A stretch of DNA of 64,000 nt from Fragum whitleyi (lineage: Eukaryota > Mollusca > Bivalvia > Cardiida > Cardiidae), in contig OX411543.1 in NCBI GenBank assembly GCA_948146395.1, positions 55,915,689-55,979,688 of the forward strand, written 5' to 3'. The notes beneath the pieces were generated by a model, which saw nothing but the letters and a program-made list of their open reading frames with translations, searched no databases and had not been told where the DNA came from. Both the position numbers and the translations under genes were made by a program. Numbering within the stretch: the first letter of the stretch is position 1; every line of letters starts with the position of its first letter. Below are positions 41,913-52,600 of the stretch, piece after piece.

Positions 41913-42169
41913 TGTGACCTGTAGTGCGAAAAGGAATTCTGGGAATTCTTTAAAAAGATATTTGAAAAAGACAGTGGGCCCGGCATAGGTCAAGCAGAGG
42001 TCGCAAATCAAAAAATCTTTCACGTGAAGGTCGATTGATCATTCTAGATGCAGAAAATAAGCAGTGTGAAAAGTTTCTACCCTAGTCAGTCTGCGCAATC
42101 CGCGCAGTCTGACTAGAGTCGACACTTAACGCAGTACTTAGATAGTTCCTTTTCGCGTGACGGGTCACA
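41913..42169. mobile_element. MITE family B, copy 2
   Basis: TGTGACCTGTAGTGCGAAAA and (complement) TGTGACCCGTCACGCGAAAA ends; central hairpin CTAGTCAGTCTGCGCAATCC. 257 bp; homologous to 23256-23515. Confidence 0.85.
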
Positions 42170-42192
42170 TTTCAATTCTGCTGATATATATA

Positions 42193-42783
42193 TAGGTGTA
42201 CTTTCAAAACTGAGCTCTGACGTACATGTTGAGCCCATTACCAAAGGTATATGGGGTACATTAAAAATTAACATTATATGAATTGAACAAGATCCCTCCT
42301 TTTTAACTTTGAAAGCGCACGAAGGAGTAAACTTTACGATCTTAGACAAGCAATGAGTTTCATTTGACAGGTATAGGTAGATTTTGTGCGGTGAGCCGTG
42401 AAATCTACTTTTAACCGTTAGAATCCCGTGCCATGTTATCGATATAGATAAATCAGGTTTAAATAACTCATTAAAAAAAGTAAGAATTTTCGTTTCAAAA
42501 GAAAATTATTGTTTGTCTTAAATCGTAAGGTTAACTCGAATATGCACTTTCATAATTGAAGTGTAGGGATCAGGTTCAATTCCTATCATATGCTTTTTTC
42601 AAGTACCCTATTTACCTATGGAAATAGACTCGGCGCCTACGTCAGAGCTCAGCTTTGAAAATACACCTATAAATCGTATCATTTTTGGGTATTTTTTAAA
42701 CCTGTTTTTCTATTTTGATAGAATAGCGCGGGTTTTTAACCGTTAAAAGTAGATTTTACGGCTCACCACGCAAATTCTAACTA
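42193..42783 (-). mobile_element. TA-flanked MITE family E, outer copy (interrupted)
   Basis: Outer copy in reverse orientation: starts TAGGTGTACTTTCAAAACTG, ends CACGCAAATTCTAACTA, TA on both sides. It is split at 42373/42670 by a second copy of the same family. Removing the insert leaves about 295 bp, which aligns with the reverse complement of the insert. Confidence 0.85.
42374..42669 (+). mobile_element. MITE family E, inner copy nested in the outer one
   Basis: TAGGTAGATTTTGTGCGGTG ... GAAAATACACCTA, 296 bp, flanked by TA (42372-42373, 42670-42671). Its ends match the third copy at 46858-47068. Confidence 0.88.
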
Positions 42784-43648
42784 TATTCATTTCATTTCAT
42801 TGTTTACTTAAAGCATCGAACCAATTACCGTTTCATCAGCATAGTCATGTCACTTTCTTTTTCACAGAAGGCCTCATTGTATAGCCTGGTTAATTTGACC
42901 CGACTTTGACCTCTGTGGAAAAAATGCGTAAATAACAATTAGCGATATATTTTATCAATTAACAAAATTTATAATACATTCAATATCGTTTGTTATTCAT
43001 TCCTATGAAAGCACGTGCAAAGCCGAGTAGGAATAATCAGATTTTAATTCATCTAAATAGCGCGGGTCAGATTCAAGTCAATAAAACCGCACTATAAATA
43101 TATAATATTTTTTATTCATTTATTTTTGTATGGTGTTAATTTAATGAGTTATCTTCTCTAAATATAGAAATCATTATCATTATTATCATTATTGTGATGG
43201 GGAATACACATACTAAGTTTCAAGTAAATATACTGCCGAACTAAAGTTAAGGGCCGGCCTCTGATTTTCTTATCTTTAGACGGAAGTATTATGCCAAACC
43301 ATGAAAGAAAATGAATAAGGCAAATTGTGTTTTCTGATGATATACATGTAACATCTGCTGCAATAGGCTGATATTGTTTTGCAAACACAGGGGTCCAGCT
43401 TCGGTGCTCCTTGGGCCCTTTAAAAGATGGAAATACCAGAAAATATCCGACGAAAGTTTTTCGAATTTATCTGTAGAATCAGTACTGTTGGTGATTTTTA
43501 GCATTTTGCACGAGCAACAAATGATTACACTTAACACGTTTCGACCGGATAGTAAACTCATGGGGTATCTGTGGTGCTGATTTGGGCTTCTGTTCGACAT
43601 GCTTCAAATGACCGAAATGAGAACATGGGATATTGAGTAGTTTCTGAG
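42784..43648. other. no gene seen
   Basis: AT-rich; TCATTATTATCATTATTG near 43170 is a small degenerate microsatellite. No supported coding region. Confidence 0.4.
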
Positions 43649-43930
43649 ATGACTTCCACATATTTGTCCGGACAGAAAACTGTAAAGCGACTTACATTAA
43701 GCCAATCTGTCATTCAGCGGCTATATGAACATTTTCAAACTACTGGTGCACTTGATAAGCGATCCCTGTCTGACGGTCTAGATATACTGACCGAAGGGTC
43801 CTTCTCTGCCGTCAACTCTAGGCTCTACGCTACCAATCCATCACCCATATGCCATTGTCAGACAGTCTAAGGGACGCTTCCATCATCACCATAGGTTGCG
43901 AGACTGATACTCATTACCGGCAATAATTGG
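43649..43930 (+). pseudogene. Tc1/mariner-like transposase fragment (DNA-binding region)
   Basis: The open segment LSQSVIQRLYEHFQTTGALD followed by KRSLSDG resembles the helix-turn-helix region of Tc1-like transposases. A second similar stretch (SRLYATNPSPICHCQTVLRD) fits the next helix-turn-helix only if a stop at 43868 is ignored. Downstream sequence has many stops and no DDE catalytic core was seen. A relic. Confidence 0.45.
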
Positions 43931-44559
43931 GATGCATCTATAGTCGACTGTTATTCAAAATCGTTTTAATCAGCGTCATTTTTGACTCCATATCACACTT
44001 AATTTCTCAAGAATTTTCTCCATATAAGCTCAATGAAGGTACAGCTGAACCCTTGTGCCCGATCAACTGACTTGTTGCTATAGATTGACCCTTGGATATC
44101 CTTCGGTGTCAGACCGAGGAAAAAGAACGCGAGCCAGCTTGTGTCAATCAGCTTTTCCATTTCTTACAGAGGTTACAGATAGCGATTAAAACAGGTGCCA
44201 CAGATTCCTGCTAACTCAATGTTTCCATGGAACATTTAATGCTTTTCATAAGATAATTTAAACATCCGGCCCTGAGCTTACCAAAATCAACAGTTTTTTG
44301 CAACTTTACAAATGGGGGTTGGGTACTTTTGGCGATTCGCCTTCATTTGAAAACGCTTTGTTGGTAATTTTGTTTGCAGTTCTCGAAAGTCAAAATATTG
44401 AATTCACTTCTTGCAAAAAACAAAATTGTTGCAGTGTATTTTCAAGGAATGACAAGTGAATATTTCTCTGGCCCTTAACTTTTGTTCTGCAGTATACATT
44501 CAATAATAGCTGAGACAAGGACATGGTTTGTCACAAAGATACTACTTACATGTATAACT
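43931..44559. other. no gene; probable continuation of the transposase relic
   Basis: Conceptual translation has frequent stops and no motif I can place. Nothing else is supported. Confidence 0.3.
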
Positions 44560-44770
44560 AGGCCTGCATTTAGTAGCATAGTTCAATTGGCATTCACTCC
44601 GAACAAAACCATTTTAAATCGCTCACTCGGCGCTCCATTCATTCATACCAAACACTCTCAAAATATTCAAAAACGCCCGATGACGTTCAAAAGCGCTTAA
44701 ATAGTTCATAGTGTCAACATTTAATTCAATTCGATCAAATCATTGCGCAACATTAATATCATATGTTTAT
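44560..44770 (-). repeat. dispersed repeat (GAATGAATG family), reverse copy
   Basis: The minus strand reads AGCGCTTTTGAACGTCATCG, TTTGAATATTTTGAGAGTGT, TTGGTATGAATGAATGGAGC and GAGCGATTTAAAATGGTTTT, matching 36960-37320 and 45340-45470. Confidence 0.65.
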
Positions 44771-44836
44771 TTCGAAGCGCCTGATTAGCCCGAATAGATT
44801 CACAAACAGGAAAATACTTTGATTTTTCAAAGGGAG

Positions 44837-44894
44837 GTAATACACATCGCTAATTTCGTCCGATTTCGACGATATTAACGATATGTAATACCTC
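44837..44894. repeat. hairpin with AGGGAGGTAATAC arms
   Basis: AAAGGGAGGTAATACACATCG and CGATATGTAATACCTCCCT face each other across about 30 bases. Probably a MITE core. Confidence 0.75.
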
Positions 44895-45339
44895 CCTGAA
44901 ATTTCATTCAAAACTCGTTTTACAAAATGCATTCGATATCATTCTTGATAAATCTATTCTGTTTTGTTTTTGTTTTTAAACCGGCACATATATAAGTCAC
45001 GTCATAGGCCTTTTTCGACTGCGACTGAAATTCGTACAATTTAACCAATCTGACGTCTATTTTTTGTAAGCCCTACCACCATTGGTCGCTTGGTAGTTAC
45101 TACAGGTGCTCGATTGTGACTTTGGCAAGAACTTTGGCCTTTATAGTCCGAGCCGGAACCGGCCCTACAGTATAAGGCCCTATTACCCGATTGAATTCGG
45201 ATTACAAGTTTTATTAATAGCTTCTTTTTTCTTCAAGTACCAATCAGATGCTTACAATTTCACTTTTTTTTCAGAAAAATCGCGTTTTTTTCTAGCTATA
45301 TTAATTTTAAGTTCAGTTTTTGATCTAATCTTTTAGCCC

Positions 45340-45470
45340 GTTTTAGTCCGTTTGGAGCGTTTTTGAATGGTTTGAGTGAGTGTTTGGAATGGATGAATGG
45401 AGCTCCGAGGGAGCGATTTAGAATGGTTTTGATTGAGATGAATGTCTTTTCACGATGTTACTCACTGAAA
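45340..45470 (+). repeat. dispersed repeat (GAATGAATG family)
   Basis: GGAGCGTTTTTGAATGGTTT, GAGTGTTTGGAATGGATGAA, GAGCGATTTAGAATGG and GATTGAGATGAATGTC match the copies at 4155, 36960, 44560 (-) and 63500. Confidence 0.7.
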
Positions 45471-45716
45471 ACCCATGCGCGAAATTATGCGCTTTCATGG
45501 CTGCCCCCTAGTCATTCCCGAGGTCTATTCAGATGAATCGCCGAGGGTTCCCGAATGGGCCATCTCCTGTCATAGAATCGTGACGTAATCTCCGTACAAG
45601 ATATGAGATATGCTCAAAACAAAATTTAAAGCAAACAAAAGGCGTGGTTCTTGTGCACTGCACTTCTCCTCAGTTAGATGTTTCATCCAATTATCTGGTT
45701 GATAACTTATATACTT

Positions 45717-45877
45717 AAGGTAGTGGAGCCGTAATAGTTCCACAACATCTCGGCACTCAAGAACTTTCACAATGTTGACCGAGGTTTCCCAATGAAATCA
45801 TCATGAAACATCGGTTAACACTGTTAAAGTTCATTACTTCCGAAACGTTGCGGAGCTATTACAGTCCTACTACCTAA
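45717..45877. mobile_element. MITE family C, copy 2 (best preserved)
   Basis: TTAAGGTAGTGGAGCCGTAA and (complement) TTTAGGTAGTAGGACTGTAA inverted ends, palindromic body with GAGGTTTCCCAATGAAATCA. 161 bp. A fragment with GTTCTTGTGCACTGCACTTC, related to the 156-bp units, lies just upstream (45640-45670). Confidence 0.75.
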
Positions 45878-46208
45878 AAGCTAATAATTCACACAAAATT
45901 TGAGTCTTTGAAACATAAAGGGACTATAAAGGTGTATTTTAGCATGCATGAGTTGAGGTTTTTGTGCAGAGCACTTCTCTATAATGAGCTGCATCCATCT
46001 ATAAAGTTTATCGCTCTTTTATTTGGAATGCACTTCTTTTGCCTCGCTTTTGGGTTTGTGACTCACATTTTGCTGCAACAAAACCCTTCCTAACAGCACA
46101 AGCAAATTTCAGCATTCAGAAATATAGAATTGAAAACGGCAAAGATTGTAAGTTTACGAATGTTTCCTTTTTCAATGATGTATATTTCCGTATTCCTTTG
46201 TTAATTAA

Positions 46209-46429
46209 CCCTTTCCTGTTTTACAAAATTTTGGACCTGTCCAAATTCAAAGGTTTTGCAGACGAAAATTTAAAGTGGATTTAATTTGAAAAATAACCAT
46301 TCTGTAGGGTAGAAAATAGTGTGGAAAAAGAAGAAATTGCTTGTCAGAAGCAATTTCTTCTTTTTGCACAATGTTTTCTCAATCATAAAATCACAGGCAC
46401 GTAAAAAGAAGGGATTAAACAGCAAAGGG
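46209..46429 (+). mobile_element. piggyBac-like MITE, copy 3 (TTAA-flanked)
   Basis: 221 bp between TTAA at 46205-46208 and 46430-46433. Ends CCCTTTCCTGTTT / AACAGCAAAGGG; central hairpin as in copy 1. Same orientation as copy 1. Confidence 0.9.
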
Positions 46430-46521
46430 TTAAGATGTTCATTTCTGAAAATAGTTGCACTACATATGTATGAATAAAAAAAAGTAAGTATTAATCATGA
46501 ATTTTGTTTGTCTTGTGAATG

Positions 46522-46749
46522 TCGCACGGGTTCGATCCCCGGCCGCGGCACTTATCCTTTCCGACATTTGTCTTCCACCAATGGGTAGATAATCGTAAAC
46601 CTATGTGGAATAGCAACTGGAGGCTAGGAAAGGGATGTGGTGGTAGTACTGGTGTGAGAAATACCAGGAATACATCGTTAGGTGCTCCAGTCGTCGCGAT
46701 ATAACTGAAAGAATGTTGAAAGCGACGTAAAACCCCAATTCAAATCAAA
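46522..46749 (+). mobile_element. 5'-truncated SINE with 14-bp target duplication
   Basis: Begins in the B box (CGGGTTCGATCCCCGGCCGC) and has the complete body and tail (GATATAACTGAAAGAATGTT ... GCGACGTAAAACCCC). The 14-bp TTGTCTTGTGAATG is found at 46508-46521 and 46750-46763. A perfect duplication around a head-less copy shows that truncation happened during insertion, as in LINE-driven target-primed reverse transcription. Confidence 0.92.
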
Positions 46750-46857
46750 TTGTCTTGTGAATGGGTAGACCTTTCATGCAGCAAAATGTGGGTAACGGAC
46801 CATTAAAAGTGAGACAAACGTAGTGCATTTCATGATAAAATCACTACTAAATTAGTA

Positions 46858-47068
46858 TAGGTAGATTTTGAGCGGTGAGCCGTGAAATCTACTTTTAACG
46901 GTTAAATTCCCGTGCTTTTCTTTCAAAATAGATAAAACAGATATAAAAAAGATACAAATTACCTTTCAAATGAAACTTAGTGCTTGTCTTAGATCTCAAC
47001 GTCTACTCATATACCTATGGTGATGGACTCGACGCCTAGTTCAGAGCTCATTTTTGAAAATACACCTA
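46858..47068 (+). mobile_element. MITE family E, copy 3 (TA-flanked)
   Basis: TAGGTAGATTTTGAGCGGTG ... GAAAATACACCTA, 211 bp, with TA at 46856-46857 and 47069-47070. Shorter inside than the copies at 42 kb. Confidence 0.88.
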
Positions 47069-47532
47069 TACGCGTTGTTTCAAGTTTAAAACAAGATGAA
47101 TAACTTCGGTAGAAATGTAAAATGAATTAACTTTTCATAAAACTTGAAGACTAGACCACGAATACATGACTTCTAAATTTTTCAAAAAAATTTAAATGAC
47201 ACTTTTCAAAAGCGTGACAACAAATCTGCATTTTCATGGTGTATTTTGCAAATTGCACCTGGGTTTAATTACCCGCTATTCAATCAAGCGCGAAGTTAAA
47301 ATCATTTCCAACCTTCATTTTAAGAACATTGCTAGAAGACCGTATATATTTGTCTTTTTTACACTACCTCGCTTCCATAAGTAAATATGGTATTAAAGCA
47401 TTTAACGTTAATGCACATTAAATATACTGAACTAAATATCATCAAAACTTATATTGAACATGATAGAAATACAAAAGTAATAAGCCTGCTCTAAAAATTT
47501 CTGTATCTCCCCTAATGTATGATTAAGCCAGT

Positions 47533-47653
47533 CCAGCATTCAGGATGACAAACCGGTGCAAATTGTTTGAGAACCATACCCCGCTTTCAAAATGCACTTT
47601 CGTGCAAAGCGGTTGAATGACCTGAAAAAAGTTTTGTCATCCTGAACACAGGG
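47533..47653. mobile_element. palindromic MITE family D, copy 2
   Basis: CCAGCATTCAGGATGACAAA and the inverse TTTTGTCATCCTGAACACAGGG around ACCCCGCTTTCAAAATGCAC / TCGTGCAAAGCGG. More diverged than the other two copies. Confidence 0.75.
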
Positions 47654-47994
47654 CAGATTTGCTCATCGGAATGGCAAGTACAAGTACCTTTAAAAATGTT
47701 GGTTTGGTAAGATTATGATGAGTATAGAGAACAAGGTTCTCTTTGTTCTCGAATTTAATAACCGAATCGAAGTCTATAATCTTAATGTTCAATCGAAAAG
47801 AATTTTACTTTGTCAAAACATTAGTATAGATATAGGTTGTTGATGTAAAATTTTATTAGATTTTAGTATTTTACGGGGAAAACTCAAGTTCAGCTGTTAA
47901 TCGTTAATTTGGATTAGTTATACAATCGGTTTGTACAGTTAAATAAGGTATGAATTCTTAAAATATTTACGAAACTATTTGTTTCGATCAATAA

Positions 47995-48136
47995 AAAACT
48001 TCCGCAACGTTTCGGAAGAAATGAACTTTAACAGTTTTAAGCGAGGTTTCCTAATGATTTCAGTGGGAACCTCGTCAACATCGTGAAAGTCCGTTGGTTC
48101 CAAAATGTTGCGGAACTATTATGGGTCTACTACCTT
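47995..48136. mobile_element. MITE family C, copy 3 (left end missing)
   Basis: Shares GCGAGGTTTCCTAATGATTT and the right end GGGTCTACTACCTTAA with the other copies; the left inverted end is lost. Confidence 0.65.
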
Positions 48137-49585
48137 AACATTGTGTATGCAGTAGGGGAAAACCTTAGAGGTTCGGACAGACGTATAAATTCGGACATAC
48201 TTTTTAATATATTTTTTGAACAACCAATGGCACTAGCGTTCTTTCTCAAATATTTCTAGACATTCTGAGATATATCTCGCATAAGTCAGAATAATATGTG
48301 AATATATGATGGATATGTTGATGGAAATAATTCTATTTAAAGTCACAAACCCCTGGCTACCTTGCGATTTGAACTGACACTCATACATTGCTGACAAATA
48401 TAGGCTCGGTCATCGGCTAAGAAATATGTATGGATTGACGAGAATCGACTGTAAAACGGACATTATTCGATTAAGATATCAAAGAGATGAACGATTTTGA
48501 TAAAATAAAATCAACTTTGATATGCTCAGAACCGCAATATATAGCTTTTTTTCGAAGTGGCCGAATTTCCACTTTAAATTTTCAGTAAAAGTAAAAATTC
48601 GGACTATACAAATTGTATGCTTTGAAAACCAAATAATATCAATATATCCCCTTATATCTCAGTATTTTTCTTTGAATACATCCGAACTTAATACAAGTGA
48701 AAACATTTCCTGTCGGCGACTGTTAATATACTTATTTGTCTGTTTTTTATTAGAAATATTTGCCAATATTCTACATCAAAGTTGATGAATGAATATGGTA
48801 TATATAGTCATAGCAATCCCGAATTGAAGTTTTAAAGCTTCGGATTAATATTCTTCGTTAAAACTAACAAAATCTGCGTCTTCATTCTTCTAATTATGTA
48901 TTGATATTCCTTAATTGTCCGAATTCACACTTTTACCGCTTGCATGTCAGAATTTTTTCAACCGTCCGAATTTACTCTTTCCATGGTACTCTCAAAGTTC
49001 TCGTTTTTTCAACGTTTTGGCCATCATTTGCTTCACACTCTTTGGGTAAAATGCAAGTTTAATGACTGCTTGAGTGAGGATTATACGGCTAGTATCCGGG
49101 ATTCCACCAATAGCTTCAGAAGTAAGCCTCAAATTAGGTTGGTAAAAGATGTCCCAATTTACCCGGTTTTCCCATACTTTTTTGAGCTCATTCCATATTG
49201 ATAAGTCTCTTATAGATGACCATTTGCTTTGTCGGTTGACAGAATCATGGGAAAATTTGTTTACCGGCAAAACGATTGAAGTCGGATACTTAAGAATTAG
49301 CCCATAATTACAAGATACTTTCAGCGGTTAGAATTAAAGATGACTCGTGATTTTGTGGAATATATTGACATTTATAAGATAAGAATACTGCTTTATCAGC
49401 AATTTCAAATTGGTAACGTACACTGCGGCGAATTAGATAATATTAGCTAATACAAGAAGCTGCATAGCTCTGTTACAATCCGTTTTGTAATAAATATCCA
49501 TTTTGTAATAATAATTAAAATACGGATGATTATTACGAATTGGGTTATACCAAAGCTCGACCTAATAAATCATCATTTGTTTCAG
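48137..49585. other. no gene supported; one unexplained open frame
   Basis: A 92-codon open frame on the minus strand (48992-49270) has a balanced composition (e.g. IWNELKKVWENRVNWDIFYQ) and could be a decayed coding fragment, but I recognise no domain, splice sites or repeat partner. The rest is AT-rich. Confidence 0.3.
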
Positions 49586-49591
49586 TTGTGG

Positions 49592-49670
49592 ATGTTGGGT
49601 CTACTTTTTGGTGCGTTTTTCCTTGGTGTTGGGATATATGGTAGCAGAGCGGAGGAAAGTCAGGGTCGAG
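49592..49670 (+). CDS. mosaic gene exon 1: signal peptide
   Basis: ATG six bases after a 3' splice site (CATTTGTTTCAG), so a 5' UTR exon probably lies upstream. Codes for MLGLLFGAFFLGVGIYGSRA then EESQGR; the first 20 residues look like a signal peptide cleaved after Ala. Donor CGAG|GTGGGT, exit phase 1, which is what exon 2 needs. Confidence 0.55.
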
Positions 49671-52600
49671 GTGGGTGCATCTTGTCGAACTAAGGGCTAC
49701 GAACATTTTACTCAAAGAGTTTAAGAGATTTTGTATTAATGGATGTTGAACAAAACACTAATTCAGAATGTATGAATGCACGATACGGATTCATTTATGC
49801 GTGTGACTGGGTTTATATTTTCCTGCCTCGATAAGTTAAAAAATACTATCTTCAAATGAAAAAAAAATATAATATTTTGAAGCAATATTGTAAGGATTAC
49901 TCCATAAGGCCTAATGGGATAGATTTCTTGTGGGACTACTTTGCGCAAAAGCGAACAAAATAGATGCGTTCTCAAAGTTGTTTTCATTGAGGAAAGTCAT
50001 ATTTTCAGCCACTCAAAATGTACGCATCTTGCTGGACACATCTTAGATTGAATTACTTATCTTTATCAAAAAGAAAAAAAAATATTGAATACGATACCTC
50101 ACTCACTTGCGAAGATGAGATAGGCGTCACGCCTCAAAATATGGGAGTTGTGTTAGAAATTTGTGACACGGCATGCAAAAATGACTATCAAACAACGAAG
50201 CCTGTATTGACCTGAAGTCACCTCCCTGATAAAATACAACCATATCAGGCAGTCCATTTTTAGAAACAGTTTGCATACATTTTAACCTACATTTCGTTTA
50301 ATTTTTAATGGATTAATATATTCAAGGCTGAAAAATGGTTGCATAAAGAAAAAAAAAATATGTAAGTGTCTGAAAATATCAATGTTTTCTGACAAAGCTT
50401 CGTTATGATAGACTCCCCCAACCACGATCAGATAACATTAATATTTTAAGACATTTCCATATTATTCTCTGTATATCACATATGCAGATTACTTCATTAT
50501 CCATTAAGTGTTCCGTAGCAACTTTCTGCGAGGGCATCAAAAAGTGGAATTATTCGGGAATTGAAAAAGGCGTTACTACAATTACTCACATTACGCAAGA
50601 AAAAAAATCTCTTTTGAAAAAAGCTTTTCGCTATAGCATATTGTACTTTTATTAAAGAAATGGTCCATTGATTAACAAGCACATGCCTATCACATTATAG
50701 ATTCGAAATAAAGACCAAAAAACTATGCTTGGAATTATTAACGTCTCAAAAAAGATGATTTGTGATTTTGATAACCAAGAAAAAACTGCTGTTTACTTAC
50801 AAATAAATAATTCTTATACGTCACTTCATCTACAATACATTTTAGAAAAATAAGTGGAAAGGAGTGCTAAAAAATTACTTAATTTTCTGTTATTCAAGAG
50901 AAGCGTGATAACAAATAAAAATAAAGTTCTGTAAAAAAAAATGGTATATGTATCAAATTATCATCCAAGTCTTGTATAATAGTCTCTCTCTCGTCAATTA
51001 ACCCATTTCTATTATTATTTCTGCTTCTAGCGAAACAAAACAAAAACCCAAGAGACCCAAGGGGGTCTGTATCGCTCCAATGGCTTCAAATATCTATCAA
51101 TGAGAAACTCAGTGAGATTTGGAAGTTTACAAGGAAATTTGTGAAGAGGCAAAAAAGATGGACAGAGAGTGTAGACTAGACCTTATATGGAAAGCCATTT
51201 CTCAAAAATATATTAAGTATTGATTCTATATAGGAAAAGCTCTCTTTTTATGAGATAGATATGTCTTGATGCATTTTAAACAATTACACAATATCATATA
51301 TAGCATGGGGAAATGACAATCATTTTCTGTGAACATTATGCCCCGCCAGACCACACCCATATATGGGTCAATCAAAATTCTGCATGGAGGACATTTATCC
51401 AAGGAACATTATCCTTCAAAGTTTGGTTGAAATTGGTCTAATTGTTTGGTAGGAGAACATTTGTAATGTGAAAATAAGCCCTACCATGCAACGCCTTTAT
51501 TTGGGGGTCAATCAAAATTTATAGAACAGCTTGAGAAAAGGATCAAACAAGAAACACTCATGCCATGTTTCATTTATATTGGCGCAATAGTTTGGGACAA
51601 GAAGATTTTTAAAGATTTCATCGTGAAAATAAGCCCCACCCTGTCACGCCCTATTCCTGGGATCAACCAAAATTTCTTGTACAATTAAAGAAACTCAAAG
51701 AGCACTCATGCAAAATTTCATTGAAATAAAGCAAATGGTTAGGACAAAATAATTTTCGAAAGATTTCATAAAAAAAGCCCATATTTTTGGATCAATAAAA
51801 AATTCTTGAACAACTCAAGAACATCCAAAAAACATTCATGCCAAGTTTCATTGACATCAGGCCAAAAAATTGGGAGGAGAAGATTTTTTAAAATTTTATA
51901 GATACTTGGGAGTCAATCCTAATTCCTTGAACAACTTTAAAAAAGGGTCACCCAAGGATCATTTCTGCCAAGTTTCGTCAAAATCTGCCCATCGGTTTAG
52001 GATATGTTAAAAGAAAAGTGTACGGACGGACGGACACACGACGAACACATCGCCATGACAATAGCTCGCTGGCATTTGGCCAGAGAAGCTAATAATTTTT
52101 CAAAATCTGCTCGTTGCGTTCAGGATGAAAACGGTCGAGAAATGTCTAAGAAATTGTTCCGCGGCCCAGGTATGCGCGTGTCCTCATTTATATATAGGGA
52201 TACCATTTCCAATCATTGGCTAACCTTTTTACTAAACGCAGTGCTGATCCAAGGTTTTGAAGGTCAGTTTAATATTACTTGAAATCCCTGTAGTAGTTTT
52301 TAAAATCGTCTTATCAATACATGTTTTAAAAATTGTGCAGAAGTGAAATTACCTCGTTGAATATTTCATATTATATAACAATAATAAAATAATTTTTCAA
52401 ATGAGCTTAGACCGTTATAAAAGCCATGATCTTGTTTTCCAGTGAAACAAGAGCCGTCAGAGACGGATTATGCTCCCCGAATAAGGCATTGTCACAAAAA
52501 CAAGAGCCATGTTGGACATGGACATCCCCTGCCACGAAAGCTTGATAGTAAACTGAAGCCTAATAGAATAAAGATTCTTTTGTACTGTCAGAGATTTACC

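Noticed and set aside
48992..49270. 92-codon minus-strand frame with protein-like composition
   Set aside because: No recognised family, no splice sites or start context; could be chance or a very old fragment.
50009..50215. Possible extra PAN-like exon of the mosaic gene
   Set aside because: The acceptor is phase 0 while the gene uses phase 1, and it ends in a stop without donor; the cysteine spacing is only roughly similar.
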